Part shown: positions 31,428-40,397 of the stretch, in pieces
How positions within the stretch are numbered: position 1 is the stretch's first letter
Layout of the letters: the number at the start of each line of letters is the position of its first letter
Source: an uncultured Bacillota bacterium
Lineage (GTDB): Bacteria; Bacillota_I; Bacilli_A; RFN20; CAG-826
Assembly: GCA_949289845.1 (NCBI GenBank)
Contig: CASEPN010000002.1
Location: 186,001 to 250,000 of the forward strand
Direction of reading: 5' to 3'
DNA: 64,000 bases
Made by a program: the position numbers and the translations under genes
The notes under the pieces: generated by a model
Seen by the model: the letters and a program-made list of their open reading frames with translations, nothing else
Told to the model about the DNA's origin: nothing
Databases searched by the model: none

Positions 31428-32846
31428 ATGAGCGAGACCCGGAACGTGGACACTCCCGCCGAGCGGGAAGGGGAGAAGAAAAACCATCGGAAGAGGAACT
31501 ACATCATCACCCTTCTTTTGCTTTTCCTCCTGACTGCGGGCTCCCTTCTCTTCGCCTTCTACGGCGCTGGAGATGGCGATATCGTTGCCGGGTGGAACCA
31601 GATCGTGGACGCCATCGCTTCCGCGAACATCTGGTGGCTCGTCGGTATCCTCGGCATCATGGTGGCCTCCTATCTGGTGGACGGCCTGGTCATCTACGTG
31701 TTCGCCCGGCTTTATACGAGGCGCTACCACTTCTACCAAGGCTGCGTGGTGGGCCTCATCGGCGCTTTCTACAACAACGTCACCCCCAGCGCCTCGGGCG
31801 GGCAGCCGATGCAGGCCTACATCATGAAGACGCAGGGGCTCGAGATCAGCAATGCCGCCTCCATCATGGTGATGTGGTTCATCTGCTATCAGATTTCCCT
31901 CATTTCCTTGGATATCGTCGCCATCGGCGTGGAATGGGAGCAGATCATGGCGATCACCTCTTTCGCCATCCCTGGGGTTTCCATCGGCGGCTGGCACGGC
32001 GAGATCCCGATGGTGCCCCTCATCGCGATCGGCTTCCTCCTGAACCTTTCCGTCATCGGGATCGTCCTCATGATGTCCTTGTCCCGGAGGTTCCAGAACT
32101 TCGTCCTCCACTACGTGGTGAGCTTCCTTGCGAAGATCCGCCTCCTGAAGAAGCCGGACAAGACGAGGGAGAACCTGCGGGTGCAGGTGGAGAACTTCCG
32201 GATCGAGCTGAAGCGCCTTTTCGGGAACATCCCCGCGTTCATCCTCGTCTTCGTCCTGCTCACGATCGTCCTGCTCCTCCGTTTCTCCGTCCCTTATTTC
32301 GCCGGGCTTTCCCTTGATGCCTATGGCTGGGGGGTCGGCTACGACTTCTCGGAAATGTGGGACGGGATATTCCGCAGCTCGTTCCATCAGATGGTGACTG
32401 GCCTCATCCCGACTCCTGGAAGCGCCGGAGTCTCCGAGCTCTTCTTCACTGCGATGTTCAACGACTTCTACAAGGACACTCTCCTTGTGGAACCCGATGG
32501 GACAAGCGTTATCGTCCGTTCCGCCTCGGCGAACATGATGGCCATCCAGATTCTCTGGAGGACCGCGACCTACTACCTCGTCCTTCTCATCGGAGGGCTC
32601 GTCGCCTCCTTCTACCGCAGCCGCCCGAAGGAGATGTACCGTTACGCCAACCGCCAGACCTTCGTCGACCTCCAGCTTTCCACCTTCGAGGAACGGAGGC
32701 GCTCCGTGGACACCCTCTACGAGACGCGCCAGCTTTCCCGAAGGGCGATCCTCCGGGAGGTGGAGCCCCTCCCGAAGGGACAGGAGACGGGGGACGCGGA
32801 GTTCGACTACCCTGTCGCCCATAGGAAGGACGGGGAGCCAAGATGA
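31428..32846 (+). CDS. LPG synthase/flippase-like membrane protein (YbhN/MprF-N type)
   Basis: A 472-aa protein with about eight hydrophobic segments, of the lysylphosphatidylglycerol synthase transmembrane family. The conserved NNVTPSASGGQPMQAY segment (about residues 115-130) and the later TGLIPTPGSAGVSE (about 323-336) are diagnostic. It lacks the C-terminal aminoacyl-transferase domain of MprF, so it cannot itself make lysyl-PG and may act as a lipid flippase or accessory protein. The N terminus is charged. It overlaps the GT4 gene by 4 nt, consistent with a joint role in membrane glycolipids. Confidence 0.85.
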   Translation: MSETRNVDTPAEREGEKKNHRKRNYIITLLLLFLLTAGSLLFAFYGAGDGDIVAGWNQIVDAIASANIWWLVGILGIMVASYLVDGLVIYVFARLYTRRYHFYQGCVVGLIGAFYNNVTPSASGGQPMQAYIMKTQGLEISNAASIMVMWFICYQISLISLDIVAIGVEWEQIMAITSFAIPGVSIGGWHGEIPMVPLIAIGFLLNLSVIGIVLMMSLSRRFQNFVLHYVVSFLAKIRLLKKPDKTRENLRVQVENFRIELKRLFGNIPAFILVFVLLTIVLLLRFSVPYFAGLSLDAYGWGVGYDFSEMWDGIFRSSFHQMVTGLIPTPGSAGVSELFFTAMFNDFYKDTLLVEPDGTSVIVRSASANMMAIQILWRTATYYLVLLIGGLVASFYRSRPKEMYRYANRQTFVDLQLSTFEERRRSVDTLYETRQLSRRAILREVEPLPKGQETGDAEFDYPVAHRKDGEPR

Positions 32847-34027
32847 AGGTCGCTCTCTTCAGCGACACCTTCCCGCCCGAAAGGAACGGGGTCGCGACTT
32901 CCTGCCGCTCGCTTTACCGCACCCTCCGCTCTCATGGGGACGAGTGCTACGTGATCACCACGAACCCTGAGGACACGGGGATCGTTAGGGAAGGGGAGGA
33001 TGGCTCCATCATCCGTCTGCCGGGACTCCGCCTGAAGTGGCTGTACGACTATAGGGCCGCCTTCTTCTATAGCCCCACCGTCATGAAGATCCTCCAGGAC
33101 TGGAAGCCGGACGTCGCCCACATCCAGACGGACGCAGGGATCGGCCGCTTCGGGTTCCTCGCCGCGAGCAAGCTCGGCATCCCGACCGTCTACACCTTCC
33201 ACACGATGGTGGAGGACTACACCTACTACGTGACGAAAGGGGTGCTCGACAGGGCGGCCAAGGGCATCGTCAGGAGCTATATCCGCCATATGTCCCTTGC
33301 CGCCGACGAGTTCATCACCCCGAGCGAGAAGATCCGCGAGTACATGCGCACCATTGGGGTGGACGCCCAGGTGAACATCGTTCCTACGGGGACGGATTTC
33401 TCCCTCTACGACCCTTCCTCGATCCCGGGGAAGGAGGTGGAGGAGCTCAGGGAAAGGCTCGGCATCCCCAAGGAAGCGTTCGTCTTCCTTTTCCTCGGGA
33501 GGGTCGCCAAGGAGAAGTCCGTGGACCTGCTCCTGAAGGGCTATGCCGCCTTCCTCGCGCTGAAGGGGAAGAAGGACACGCGCTTCGTGATCGTGGGAGG
33601 CGGCCCCGCCCTTGAGTCCCTCGAGGAGATGGCGAAGTCCCTCGGGATATCTGGGAAGGTGATCTTCACGGGCGCGGTCAGCCCCGACGTGACGCCCCTT
33701 TACTACCAGCTGGGGGATGTCTTCCTGAGCGCCTCCGTCACGGAGACCCAGGGACTCACCTTTCAGGAGGCCGTCGCGGCGAGGCTCATTCTCCTGGCTC
33801 GCTACGACGATGCGCTCGTGGAGACCGTCAAGGACGGGGAGACGGGCTTCTTCTATGTCGACGAAAAGGACCTCGCGCGAAAGATGGTGGGCATATTGGC
33901 GCTTCCCGAGGCTAAAAGAAAGGTGATGGAGGAGAAGGCGCTCAAGGTGATCGAGCCTTATTCGCTGGATGCCTTCCATCGGAACATCAGGAAAGTGTAC
34001 GAGCGTGCCATCAGGAAGAATTGGTGA
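32843..34027 (+). CDS. GT4 glycosyltransferase, probable diacylglycerol glucosyltransferase
   Basis: A 394-aa GT-B enzyme. The N-terminal FSDTFPPERNGVATS, HIQTDAGIG, YTFHTMVEDY and the GRVAKEKSVDLLLKG donor-side motif, followed by ASVTETQGLTFQEA with the conserved E-x7-E, match glycosyltransferases that add glucose or galactose to diacylglycerol. Products would be membrane glycolipids and lipoteichoic-type anchors. It is translationally coupled to the LPG synthase-like membrane gene. Confidence 0.88.
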   Translation: MKVALFSDTFPPERNGVATSCRSLYRTLRSHGDECYVITTNPEDTGIVREGEDGSIIRLPGLRLKWLYDYRAAFFYSPTVMKILQDWKPDVAHIQTDAGIGRFGFLAASKLGIPTVYTFHTMVEDYTYYVTKGVLDRAAKGIVRSYIRHMSLAADEFITPSEKIREYMRTIGVDAQVNIVPTGTDFSLYDPSSIPGKEVEELRERLGIPKEAFVFLFLGRVAKEKSVDLLLKGYAAFLALKGKKDTRFVIVGGGPALESLEEMAKSLGISGKVIFTGAVSPDVTPLYYQLGDVFLSASVTETQGLTFQEAVAARLILLARYDDALVETVKDGETGFFYVDEKDLARKMVGILALPEAKRKVMEEKALKVIEPYSLDAFHRNIRKVYERAIRKNW

Positions 34028-34799
34028 GGAAATCGTCTCCGTCTCCCGCCTCAAGGGCGGGAAGTTCCGCGTGAGGATCGGCGCGGATTCCTTTCTTCTC
34101 GTGGAAAGGGCCTACGTTGAGCTCATGCCCTTCAAGGGGAAGAAGGTTTCCCCGGAGGAAAAAGCCCGTTATAGGGAACTTGAGAAGGAGGGAAGGGTGC
34201 TCGCCTTCGGGGAAGGGCTTGCCCTCCGGAGAAGGCTCTCCCCCATGAAGATGTACCGCGCCCTCCTGAAGAAGGCGGAGGGGAACAAGGCGCTCGCCTT
34301 GAAGATCCAGGGGATCCTAAAGGAAGAAGGACTCCTCGACGAAAAGGCGTTCGCGGAGGAATACGCGGAGGAGCATTCCTTTCGGGGAATCGGCCCTAGG
34401 AGGATCCTCGAGGGCCTCGCGGAGGAGGGAGTCTCTAGGGAAACGAGAGCCTCCCTTTCCCTGAAGGAAGATGAGGGGAAGGCGAGGGACCACCTTCCAG
34501 TGATGGAAAGGAAGTTTGGTGGGCTTCCGAAGAGGGAACGCGTTGAGAAAGGGACTGCCTTCCTTGTACGGAAGGGGTTCTCCGAAGGGCTTTCCCGGGA
34601 AGTTGCCTCCGATATCAGAGAAAATAAGCGAGAACGAAAGGAATATCTGAAGTCTTCTTTTCTTAAGATAAGGACAGGGCTGGAAGGAAGGTATAATGAC
34701 CAGGAACTGAGGTACAGAGTCCGTGCTGCCCTTCTTGGGAAAGGATTCTCCCTCGTGGAGATTGAAGAGGAGGAGCGACTATATGAGCAGGATCGCTGA
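34005..34799 (+). CDS. recX: Regulatory protein RecX
   Basis: About 264 aa of RecX family, which binds RecA filaments and limits or tunes recombination. The repeated three-helix units (for example LKIQGILKEEGLLDEKAFAEEYAEE and GPRRILEGLAEEGV) and the C-terminal RYRVRAALLGKGFS are typical. No ATG is available near the conserved start. GTG at 34005, with AGGAAAG 9 nt upstream and a 23-nt overlap with the glycosyltransferase gene, is the best candidate, and its position is uncertain by some codons. The end overlaps yhaM by 17 nt. The gene is far from recA (58.5 kb). Confidence 0.82.
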   Translation: MPSGRIGEEIVSVSRLKGGKFRVRIGADSFLLVERAYVELMPFKGKKVSPEEKARYRELEKEGRVLAFGEGLALRRRLSPMKMYRALLKKAEGNKALALKIQGILKEEGLLDEKAFAEEYAEEHSFRGIGPRRILEGLAEEGVSRETRASLSLKEDEGKARDHLPVMERKFGGLPKRERVEKGTAFLVRKGFSEGLSREVASDIRENKRERKEYLKSSFLKIRTGLEGRYNDQELRYRVRAALLGKGFSLVEIEEEERLYEQDR

Positions 34800-35733
34800 T
34801 TTGAAGGATGGGGACCGCGTCTTCGAGCAATACATGGTCAAGGCATCCGACTGCCTGACCTCGAACGCAGGGAAGAGCTATCTGAGCCTGACCCTCCAGG
34901 ATTCAAGCGGGACGATTTCCGCGAAGAAGTGGGAGGTCGATCCCGGCGATACGGAGATCCTCGCCGCGGGGAAGGTCGTCTCGGTGGAAGGGGCCGTCCT
35001 TTCCTACAAAGGCCAGCTCCAGATGAAGATCCTCTCCGTCGACACGGTGGACCCCGCGCTGGTGGACTATTCGAAGCTTCTTCCCGTCGCTCCCGAAGAT
35101 CCGAAGGATATGGAGAAGGAGGTCGACGCCCTTCTCTCCTCCATCAAGAACGAGGATCTTAGGAAGCTTGCGACCGCTCTCGTCGACCGCCACAGGAACG
35201 CCTATTTCTCGCACCCTGCCGCGGTGACGAACCACCATGCCTACCTCGGAGGGCTTGCCTATCACTCTCTTTCTATGGCGAGGCTCGCGGAGAAGGTGGC
35301 TGCCCTTTACCCGACCCTCGACCGCGACTTCCTCATCGCTGGGGCGCTCGTCCACGACATCGGCAAGACGATCGAGCTTTCTGGCGCGGTGGCGACCCGC
35401 TACACCCTCGAGGGGAAGCTCCTCGGCCATATCGTCCTTCTCGTCGGGGAAATCCGCGAGGAGGCCGACCGGCTCGGTCTTACGGGGGAGACTCCCGTTC
35501 TTCTCGAGCACATGGCGCTCTCCCACCACACGAAGCCGGAGTTCGGCTCGCCCGTCCCTCCCCTGACCAAGGAGGCGGTTGTCCTCGGGATGATCGACGA
35601 CATGGACGCGAAGATCAACATGATGGACCGCATCCTCCAGTCCGTGGAGCCGGGGGAGTGGTCGACCAAGCAGCACGCCCTCGATGAACGCTGCCTCTAT
35701 CGTCCCCTCGGAACGGAAAAGGACGGGGACTAG
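34783..35733 (+). CDS. yhaM: 3'-5' exoribonuclease YhaM
   Basis: A 316-aa protein. An N-terminal OB-fold (about residues 15-90, with SYLSLTLQDSSGTISAKKW) is followed by an HD hydrolase domain with HHAYLGGLAYHSLSMA and HDIGK (about 183-187). YhaM trims RNA, and some DNA, from 3' ends in Firmicutes. The ATG at 34783 has GAGGAG upstream. In Bacillus the same gene sits near prsA and hit, as here. Confidence 0.92.
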   Translation: MSRIADLKDGDRVFEQYMVKASDCLTSNAGKSYLSLTLQDSSGTISAKKWEVDPGDTEILAAGKVVSVEGAVLSYKGQLQMKILSVDTVDPALVDYSKLLPVAPEDPKDMEKEVDALLSSIKNEDLRKLATALVDRHRNAYFSHPAAVTNHHAYLGGLAYHSLSMARLAEKVAALYPTLDRDFLIAGALVHDIGKTIELSGAVATRYTLEGKLLGHIVLLVGEIREEADRLGLTGETPVLLEHMALSHHTKPEFGSPVPPLTKEAVVLGMIDDMDAKINMMDRILQSVEPGEWSTKQHALDERCLYRPLGTEKDGD

Positions 35734-35748
35734 CCCCGCCCTTCCTTG

Positions 35749-35772
35749 AGCCTCCCTAGCCGGAGGCTTTTC
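35749..35772 (+). terminator. Terminator after yhaM
   Basis: AGCCTCC-CTAGCC-GGAGGCT followed by TTTT. Confidence 0.85.
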
Positions 35773-36192
35773 TTATTCCCCGACCTCGTCCTTGATCTTC
35801 TCCGCGAGGGTTTGCATCTCGATCATAGGGACATCCTGGCCCTTCATGGTGATCTGGAAGCCAGGGTCCCCCTGGATGTAGCGGGGCACGACGTGCACAT
35901 GGAAGTGCATGACCGACTGCCCGGCGACCTGGCCGACGTTGGTGAGGATGTTGATGCCTTGGGCGCCTAGGACCACCATCTCCGCTTGGCCGATCCTCTG
36001 GGCGACGTCCATGACCTTGTGGAGGGTCTCCTGCGGGCAGCTTAGGAAGTCGTCATAGTGGCGCTTGGGCATCACGAGCGCGTGCCCTTTCGTGGTCTGG
36101 GAGATGTCGAGGATGGCGAGGACGTCGTCGTCCTCGTAGATCTTGGAGGAGGGGATCTCGCCCTCGATGATGCGGCAGAAGATGTCCTTCAT
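35773..36192 (-). CDS. hit: HIT family nucleotide-binding hydrolase
   Basis: A 139-aa protein. The histidine triad HFHVHVVPR (about residues 96-104) and the N-terminal IFCRIIEGEIPSSKIYEDD are canonical for the Hint branch, which hydrolyses AMP-linked amines. The length is normal. AAAGGAGC precedes the ATG. It is the last gene of a minus-strand run after two lipoprotein genes, with a hairpin in between. Confidence 0.95.
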   Translation of the reverse strand: MKDIFCRIIEGEIPSSKIYEDDDVLAILDISQTTKGHALVMPKRHYDDFLSCPQETLHKVMDVAQRIGQAEMVVLGAQGINILTNVGQVAGQSVMHFHVHVVPRYIQGDPGFQITMKGQDVPMIEMQTLAEKIKDEVGE

Positions 36193-36210
36193 GCTTGCTC
36201 CTTTCTATAA

Positions 36211-36238
36211 GGAAAGGGGGATGGGCGAGCCATCCCCC
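36211..36238 (-). terminator. Hairpin between the lipoprotein gene and hit
   Basis: GGGGGATGG-loop-CCATCCCCC followed, on the minus strand, by TTTCC. The T tract is short, so partial read-through into hit is likely. Confidence 0.65.
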
Positions 36239-36246
36239 GTGTCCGA

Positions 36247-38046
36247 TCAGTCGAAGAGATCGGGGAAGGTGCTGACGAAGTAGTCGTACACCTCGGTGTC
36301 GTGGTAGACGAGCGCCATCTGGTCGACGTAGTACTCGTTGGCCGCGCTGGTCCAGGTGTCGCCGGAGGCAAGGCTATAGGCGACCTTTCTCGCGACCTTC
36401 TCGGCGTAGTAGGGGTCGTTCGCGTGCTTCGCCATGTCGTCGTAGTAGAGGGAGGAGGGGTCGCTCGAGACGGTGTTGTCCCCGTCGGTGAGCTTGGCGC
36501 TCTTGACGGCCTCGTCGACCTTGATGAGGTAGGTGGTGTCCGCGGTCTCGTCGTAGGTGACGTAGGGGTGGGCGCGCCCGGTCTCGGGATCCCTCTTGGT
36601 GAGGTAGTAGTTGCCGCCCCTGTAGTGGCCGTACTGGAAGTTGTCCGCGCGGGTGTCGTCCGCGTAGCCGGATGCGGTCCACTCGGTGGAGTCGACTTCG
36701 TTCGCCACCTGGACGCGGAAGAGGCGGTTCTTCAGTTCCTCGTTATCGAGGGTGAGGGAGCTGCTGGTGAACCAGCCGGAGGTGGTGTCGTCCTGCACGC
36801 GGAGCGTCCTCTCCTTGATGATGAGGCCGGTCTCGATCGTGTACTCGCCGTTCCCGGTGAAGTCGTCGCGGACGGTCTCGCTCTCCGTGTGGAAGCGGTC
36901 GTCGGCGATCGTCTGGTACTGCTCCATGATGGTGCCGTAGCTCGACTCCAGCCAGTAGCCGTAGTCGATCTCATTGACCGTGATGGTGCGGTAGTTCCAG
37001 CCCGCGGCGGCGTAGATCTTTTTGGCAAGCTCCGTCGCCTCTTCGTTGAGGGCCGAGACAGTGCCCTTGTAGAGGGTGTCGAGGAAGGTCATCCCGTAGA
37101 CGTCCATGTCGAGGCCCGCCTCGATGACGTTCGCCGCGTAGGCGTCGACGAGGTTCTGGACCGCGGTGGGGTACTGCGGGTTGTCCTTGAGGGCGATCAT
37201 GTCGATCTTCCTCGCGGCGGTCAGGCGGATCTGGCCGATGTTCTGGTCGATGAGGTACTGGGCGGTGAGCTCCGTGCGATAGATGTCGGGGAGGACGGCG
37301 TCCTGGATGTAGTTCTGATAAGTGCCGAAGATGTCCTTGAAGTAGCTGTCCTCGATGTCGCCATCGTGGAGGCGGTCGCCCCCGTCGAGCTTCATGGCGC
37401 CTTGCTCCGTCGCCCCTTCGCTCAGGCGGAAGGAGCCCTCGACCTGGCGGTAGCCCTCGTTATAGGGGAAGACGTCCCCCTCAGGCTGGGCGAGGTCGTA
37501 GTAGCTCGCGGTCTGCGCGTCGTAGAACTTCTTCTCGCTGAACTCGCTCCGGACCTGGTAGGCGCTGTCCTGGACATAGCCCCAGAAGACATCGCGGATG
37601 CGGTAGAGCACCTCCTCGTAGAAGTTGATGACCTTGCTGATCGCCGGCTTTCCCTCCGCGTCGTGGTAGAGGGGATAGGCGGTGGCGAAGGCGGTGATGT
37701 CCTCGGTCTTCGAGTTGTCGGCAAGGTACTCCTCCGCGACGGTCCTGAGCCCCTTCTCGAGAAGCTTCCCCTCGTCGTCATAGACGTCGAAGAAGTTCCC
37801 GTAGATGGTGGTGCTGTAGAGGTAGAGGACGTTCTGGAGGACGTTCTGGCTGTTGGTGTCGCCCGGGGTGACGAGGGCGTCGTAGATCTCGCCCATCGTG
37901 TTGTTCGCGACGGGGTTCTCGAGATTGAGGATCGGACGGTCCTCGAACTCCTTGGTAGGCCTGGCCTCGACGTCGTCGCAGCCGGCCAGGACGAGCCCGC
38001 TGGCGGCGAGGACGAGGAGCGCGGAGGCGAATCTCTTGCTGTTCAT
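36247..38046 (-). CDS. Large predicted lipoprotein, function unknown
   Basis: A 599-aa protein. The signal peptide ends in LVLAGC (Cys about residue 22), so it should be anchored to the outer face of the membrane. The rest is acidic and largely helical, with many Tyr, Asp and Thr, and was not matched to a family. The pattern of a lipoprotein with a long helical region, directly downstream of a PrsA-like gene (19 nt gap), suggests a paired folding or assembly function, possibly as a diverged paralogue that lost the isomerase core. The ribosome site is AGGAG, 8 nt before the ATG. Confidence 0.65.
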   Translation of the reverse strand: MNSKRFASALLVLAASGLVLAGCDDVEARPTKEFEDRPILNLENPVANNTMGEIYDALVTPGDTNSQNVLQNVLYLYSTTIYGNFFDVYDDEGKLLEKGLRTVAEEYLADNSKTEDITAFATAYPLYHDAEGKPAISKVINFYEEVLYRIRDVFWGYVQDSAYQVRSEFSEKKFYDAQTASYYDLAQPEGDVFPYNEGYRQVEGSFRLSEGATEQGAMKLDGGDRLHDGDIEDSYFKDIFGTYQNYIQDAVLPDIYRTELTAQYLIDQNIGQIRLTAARKIDMIALKDNPQYPTAVQNLVDAYAANVIEAGLDMDVYGMTFLDTLYKGTVSALNEEATELAKKIYAAAGWNYRTITVNEIDYGYWLESSYGTIMEQYQTIADDRFHTESETVRDDFTGNGEYTIETGLIIKERTLRVQDDTTSGWFTSSSLTLDNEELKNRLFRVQVANEVDSTEWTASGYADDTRADNFQYGHYRGGNYYLTKRDPETGRAHPYVTYDETADTTYLIKVDEAVKSAKLTDGDNTVSSDPSSLYYDDMAKHANDPYYAEKVARKVAYSLASGDTWTSAANEYYVDQMALVYHDTEVYDYFVSTFPDLFD

Positions 38047-38065
38047 TGTCGCTTCTCCTAGTTCC

Positions 38066-40237
38066 TTAGGCGTTGGCGGGGTAGTAGCAGGCCCCGCCCA
38101 CGTCCCAGATGCTATCGATGGCCTGGGTCTGGTAGTCCACGGCGCAGATCTCGGAGATGAGGTAGCCGGTGCCGGTCTCGTCGCCCACGGCGCGGAACTG
38201 CTCCTGGGCCGCGATCTTCTCGGCGTAGGCCTTCCAGTTGTCGCTCCAGGTGGTGAAGGCGCTGTCGATGTTGGACTGCCTCGAGGTCTGGACGTAGGTC
38301 TTCATGTCGTTCTCGATGCTCTGGTCGGCGAACTCGATCGCCCCTTCCTCGACGAGCCTCTGGAAGTTATAGGAGCTGAGGTTCGGGTTGTAGGAGGTGA
38401 TCTCGTCGCTCACCTCGTTGGCCCTCTCGGTCCAGCTGGTGCTCGAGCTGATGTTGAAGTTGACGTAGGTGGTCTTGGGCTCGGTCTCCCCATCCGCCTC
38501 GTAGGTCGGGTAGCGGGACATGTTCGGGGTGGCGGTGGTGTAGTACTCGCTGAGCGTCGCGGTGTCGCCGTTCGTCACAGGGGACTCGTTCTCGACGATC
38601 TGGCCGGTGCTCCCGTCGACGGACTGGCCGTACTCGCTGAGTGCGGAGCGCTCGATCACGATGAAGTGGATGCCCTGGTAGCTGTCGCTCCCGGCGCGGA
38701 CGGCGAGGACGATCTGGCCCTTCTCGTCGGTGAGGACGTTGTTCGCGAACTGCGGGAGGACGTTGGTGGTGTCCACCTGGAAGCCGGGGAGGGAGGCGAA
38801 CTGCTGGTTCACCTTGCCGACCTTGTCCTCGGAGGTGATGTGGCCGGTGGCCTCGTCGACGGTGATGAAGGCGGAGAGGTCGTTCTCAGCCTCGATGAGG
38901 TCGCTGATGGTGTTGGTTGCGATCTCGTTCGGGGTGATGACGCAGATGTTGTGTCGGTTGAAGTACTTGTTGTAGATGACGTTCCTCGGGTAGAAGGTGT
39001 CGACGTTGTTGTTGACCGGGTTCCCGTTGGCGTCCTCCTGGACCTTGGCCTCCTCGAGGAGGGCGATCGCGGCGCCGAAGGGAATCTGGCCGATCCCGAG
39101 GTTCTCGAAGAAGGAATAGACGGTCTCATCGGTCCCGTCGAGCACCTGGTTCTCATCGATCATCTCGTCAGTGATGGTGCCGTCGGCGGAAGCCTCGGCG
39201 TCCTCGCGGAGGCCCGGGGCGACGCGGTAGCGGTTCTCCTTGCCGTACTCGGTGGCCTTGTTCCTCTCGTTATAAAGGGACTCGAAGGCATAGGCGCCGA
39301 GCTTGAACTCGGGGACGTAGTCCGTCTCCATCACCTTGGTGACGATGCCGGAGTCGCCGTAGGAGGCGGCGCTCCCGGTGTCGTCGGAGAAGACGTTCGC
39401 GATCTGGCTGAAGGACCAACGGGAGCTCTCGTCGAGCGCGACGATGGACTGGCTCCCGTCCTCGGCGGTGCTGATGCCGGCGCCCGCCAGGGCCATCACT
39501 ACGTTGGCAAGGTCCGTGGCCTCGCCGCCCTCATCGAGGGAGGTGGACTCGGAGATCTTGTCCTGGGTGTACTCGTTGGCGATGCCGCTGTTCAGCTTCA
39601 CGAGGATGTGGCGGAAGTGGTAGGGCATCTGCTCCTTGAGCCAGCCGTCGTTGCCCGCGCCCCATTCCTCGCTCTCGGGGAAGGAGACGTGTTCGACGCC
39701 GTCGGAAGTGGTGTAGGTTCCGTCCCGCATGGCGTCGACGCCGTTGACGGTGCTGTCGCCCGTGCCGAATGTCTGCTCGAGGTCCTGCTGGAAGCGGGCC
39801 TGCTCTTCCTCATAGAGGTGGTGCTCGTAGAGCTCGTCGACGTTATCCACGCCGGCGCTATCGAGGATGGCCTCGAACTCAGCCTCGTAGCTGGTGCCGT
39901 TGCTCTCGGCGTTCGTCTCGGCGGTCTGCTTGTCCTCGAGGACGGCGGAAGTCGCCCTCTCCTGGAGCTCGGTGAGGACCGACGCCTGGGACTCGTCCGC
40001 GTAGTAGTTGCGGATGAGCACCTCGTAGACGTGGTCGAACTCCGTGCTCAGGCTCGTCCCGTCCTGGCGATAGTCGTTGAGAAGATCCTCGGCGGTGTAG
40101 GCCACGCGGTTCCCGCGGGCATCCGTGTAGGTGAAGATCGCTCCATCGGCGCTCCAGGTAGGGGAATCGCAGGCGGCGAGGCCGACGGCGCCGGCGAAGA
40201 GCCCGGCCATCAGGATCGCGCATTTTTTGGTGTTCAT
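38066..40237 (-). CDS. Very large PrsA/parvulin-like lipoprotein
   Basis: A 723-aa protein. The lipobox is GLAAC (Cys about 23). Residues about 30-190 form a SurA/PrsA-like helical region. YHFRHILVKLN at about 204-214 matches the first strand of a parvulin peptidyl-prolyl isomerase, and YQGIHFIVIERS near residue 520 resembles the last strand. If so, the domain carries an insertion of about 200 residues. PrsA helps secreted proteins fold after export and is normally about 290 aa. The ATG at 40237 has AGGAGG rather far (14 nt) upstream. The neighbours hit and yhaM match the Bacillus prsA region. Confidence 0.68.
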   Translation of the reverse strand: MNTKKCAILMAGLFAGAVGLAACDSPTWSADGAIFTYTDARGNRVAYTAEDLLNDYRQDGTSLSTEFDHVYEVLIRNYYADESQASVLTELQERATSAVLEDKQTAETNAESNGTSYEAEFEAILDSAGVDNVDELYEHHLYEEEQARFQQDLEQTFGTGDSTVNGVDAMRDGTYTTSDGVEHVSFPESEEWGAGNDGWLKEQMPYHFRHILVKLNSGIANEYTQDKISESTSLDEGGEATDLANVVMALAGAGISTAEDGSQSIVALDESSRWSFSQIANVFSDDTGSAASYGDSGIVTKVMETDYVPEFKLGAYAFESLYNERNKATEYGKENRYRVAPGLREDAEASADGTITDEMIDENQVLDGTDETVYSFFENLGIGQIPFGAAIALLEEAKVQEDANGNPVNNNVDTFYPRNVIYNKYFNRHNICVITPNEIATNTISDLIEAENDLSAFITVDEATGHITSEDKVGKVNQQFASLPGFQVDTTNVLPQFANNVLTDEKGQIVLAVRAGSDSYQGIHFIVIERSALSEYGQSVDGSTGQIVENESPVTNGDTATLSEYYTTATPNMSRYPTYEADGETEPKTTYVNFNISSSTSWTERANEVSDEITSYNPNLSSYNFQRLVEEGAIEFADQSIENDMKTYVQTSRQSNIDSAFTTWSDNWKAYAEKIAAQEQFRAVGDETGTGYLISEICAVDYQTQAIDSIWDVGGACYYPANA

Positions 40238-40277
40238 ATCGAAGTCAGAGATCCTCCTGCCAAATTCATGCGCGTGC

Positions 40278-40306
40278 ATTCTATTCTTTGGGGGCTATGG
40301 AAGCAA
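40278..40306 (-). promoter_or_regulatory. Promoter of the lipoprotein pair
   Basis: On the minus strand, TTGCTT (40301-40306), 17-nt spacer and TAGAAT (40278-40283), giving a leader of about 34 nt. Confidence 0.65.
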
Positions 40307-40344
40307 CGCGGAAAAACTGTGGGTCGGCGGGGCTTATCGCATCG

Positions 40345-40374
40345 TTTGAAGAGAGTGTTTGGGAATACTAGGAT
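40345..40374 (+). promoter_or_regulatory. Candidate promoter of the suf operon
   Basis: TTTGAA (40345-40350), 18-nt spacer, TAGGAT (40369-40374), just upstream of the sufC ribosome site. Confidence 0.4.
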
Positions 40375-40397
40375 TAAGCGCCCGGAAGGAGGAAGAA

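Noticed and set aside
36301-38061. Open frame of 586 codons opposite the 599-aa lipoprotein
   Set aside because: Same reason: an antisense shadow with skewed composition and no ribosome site.
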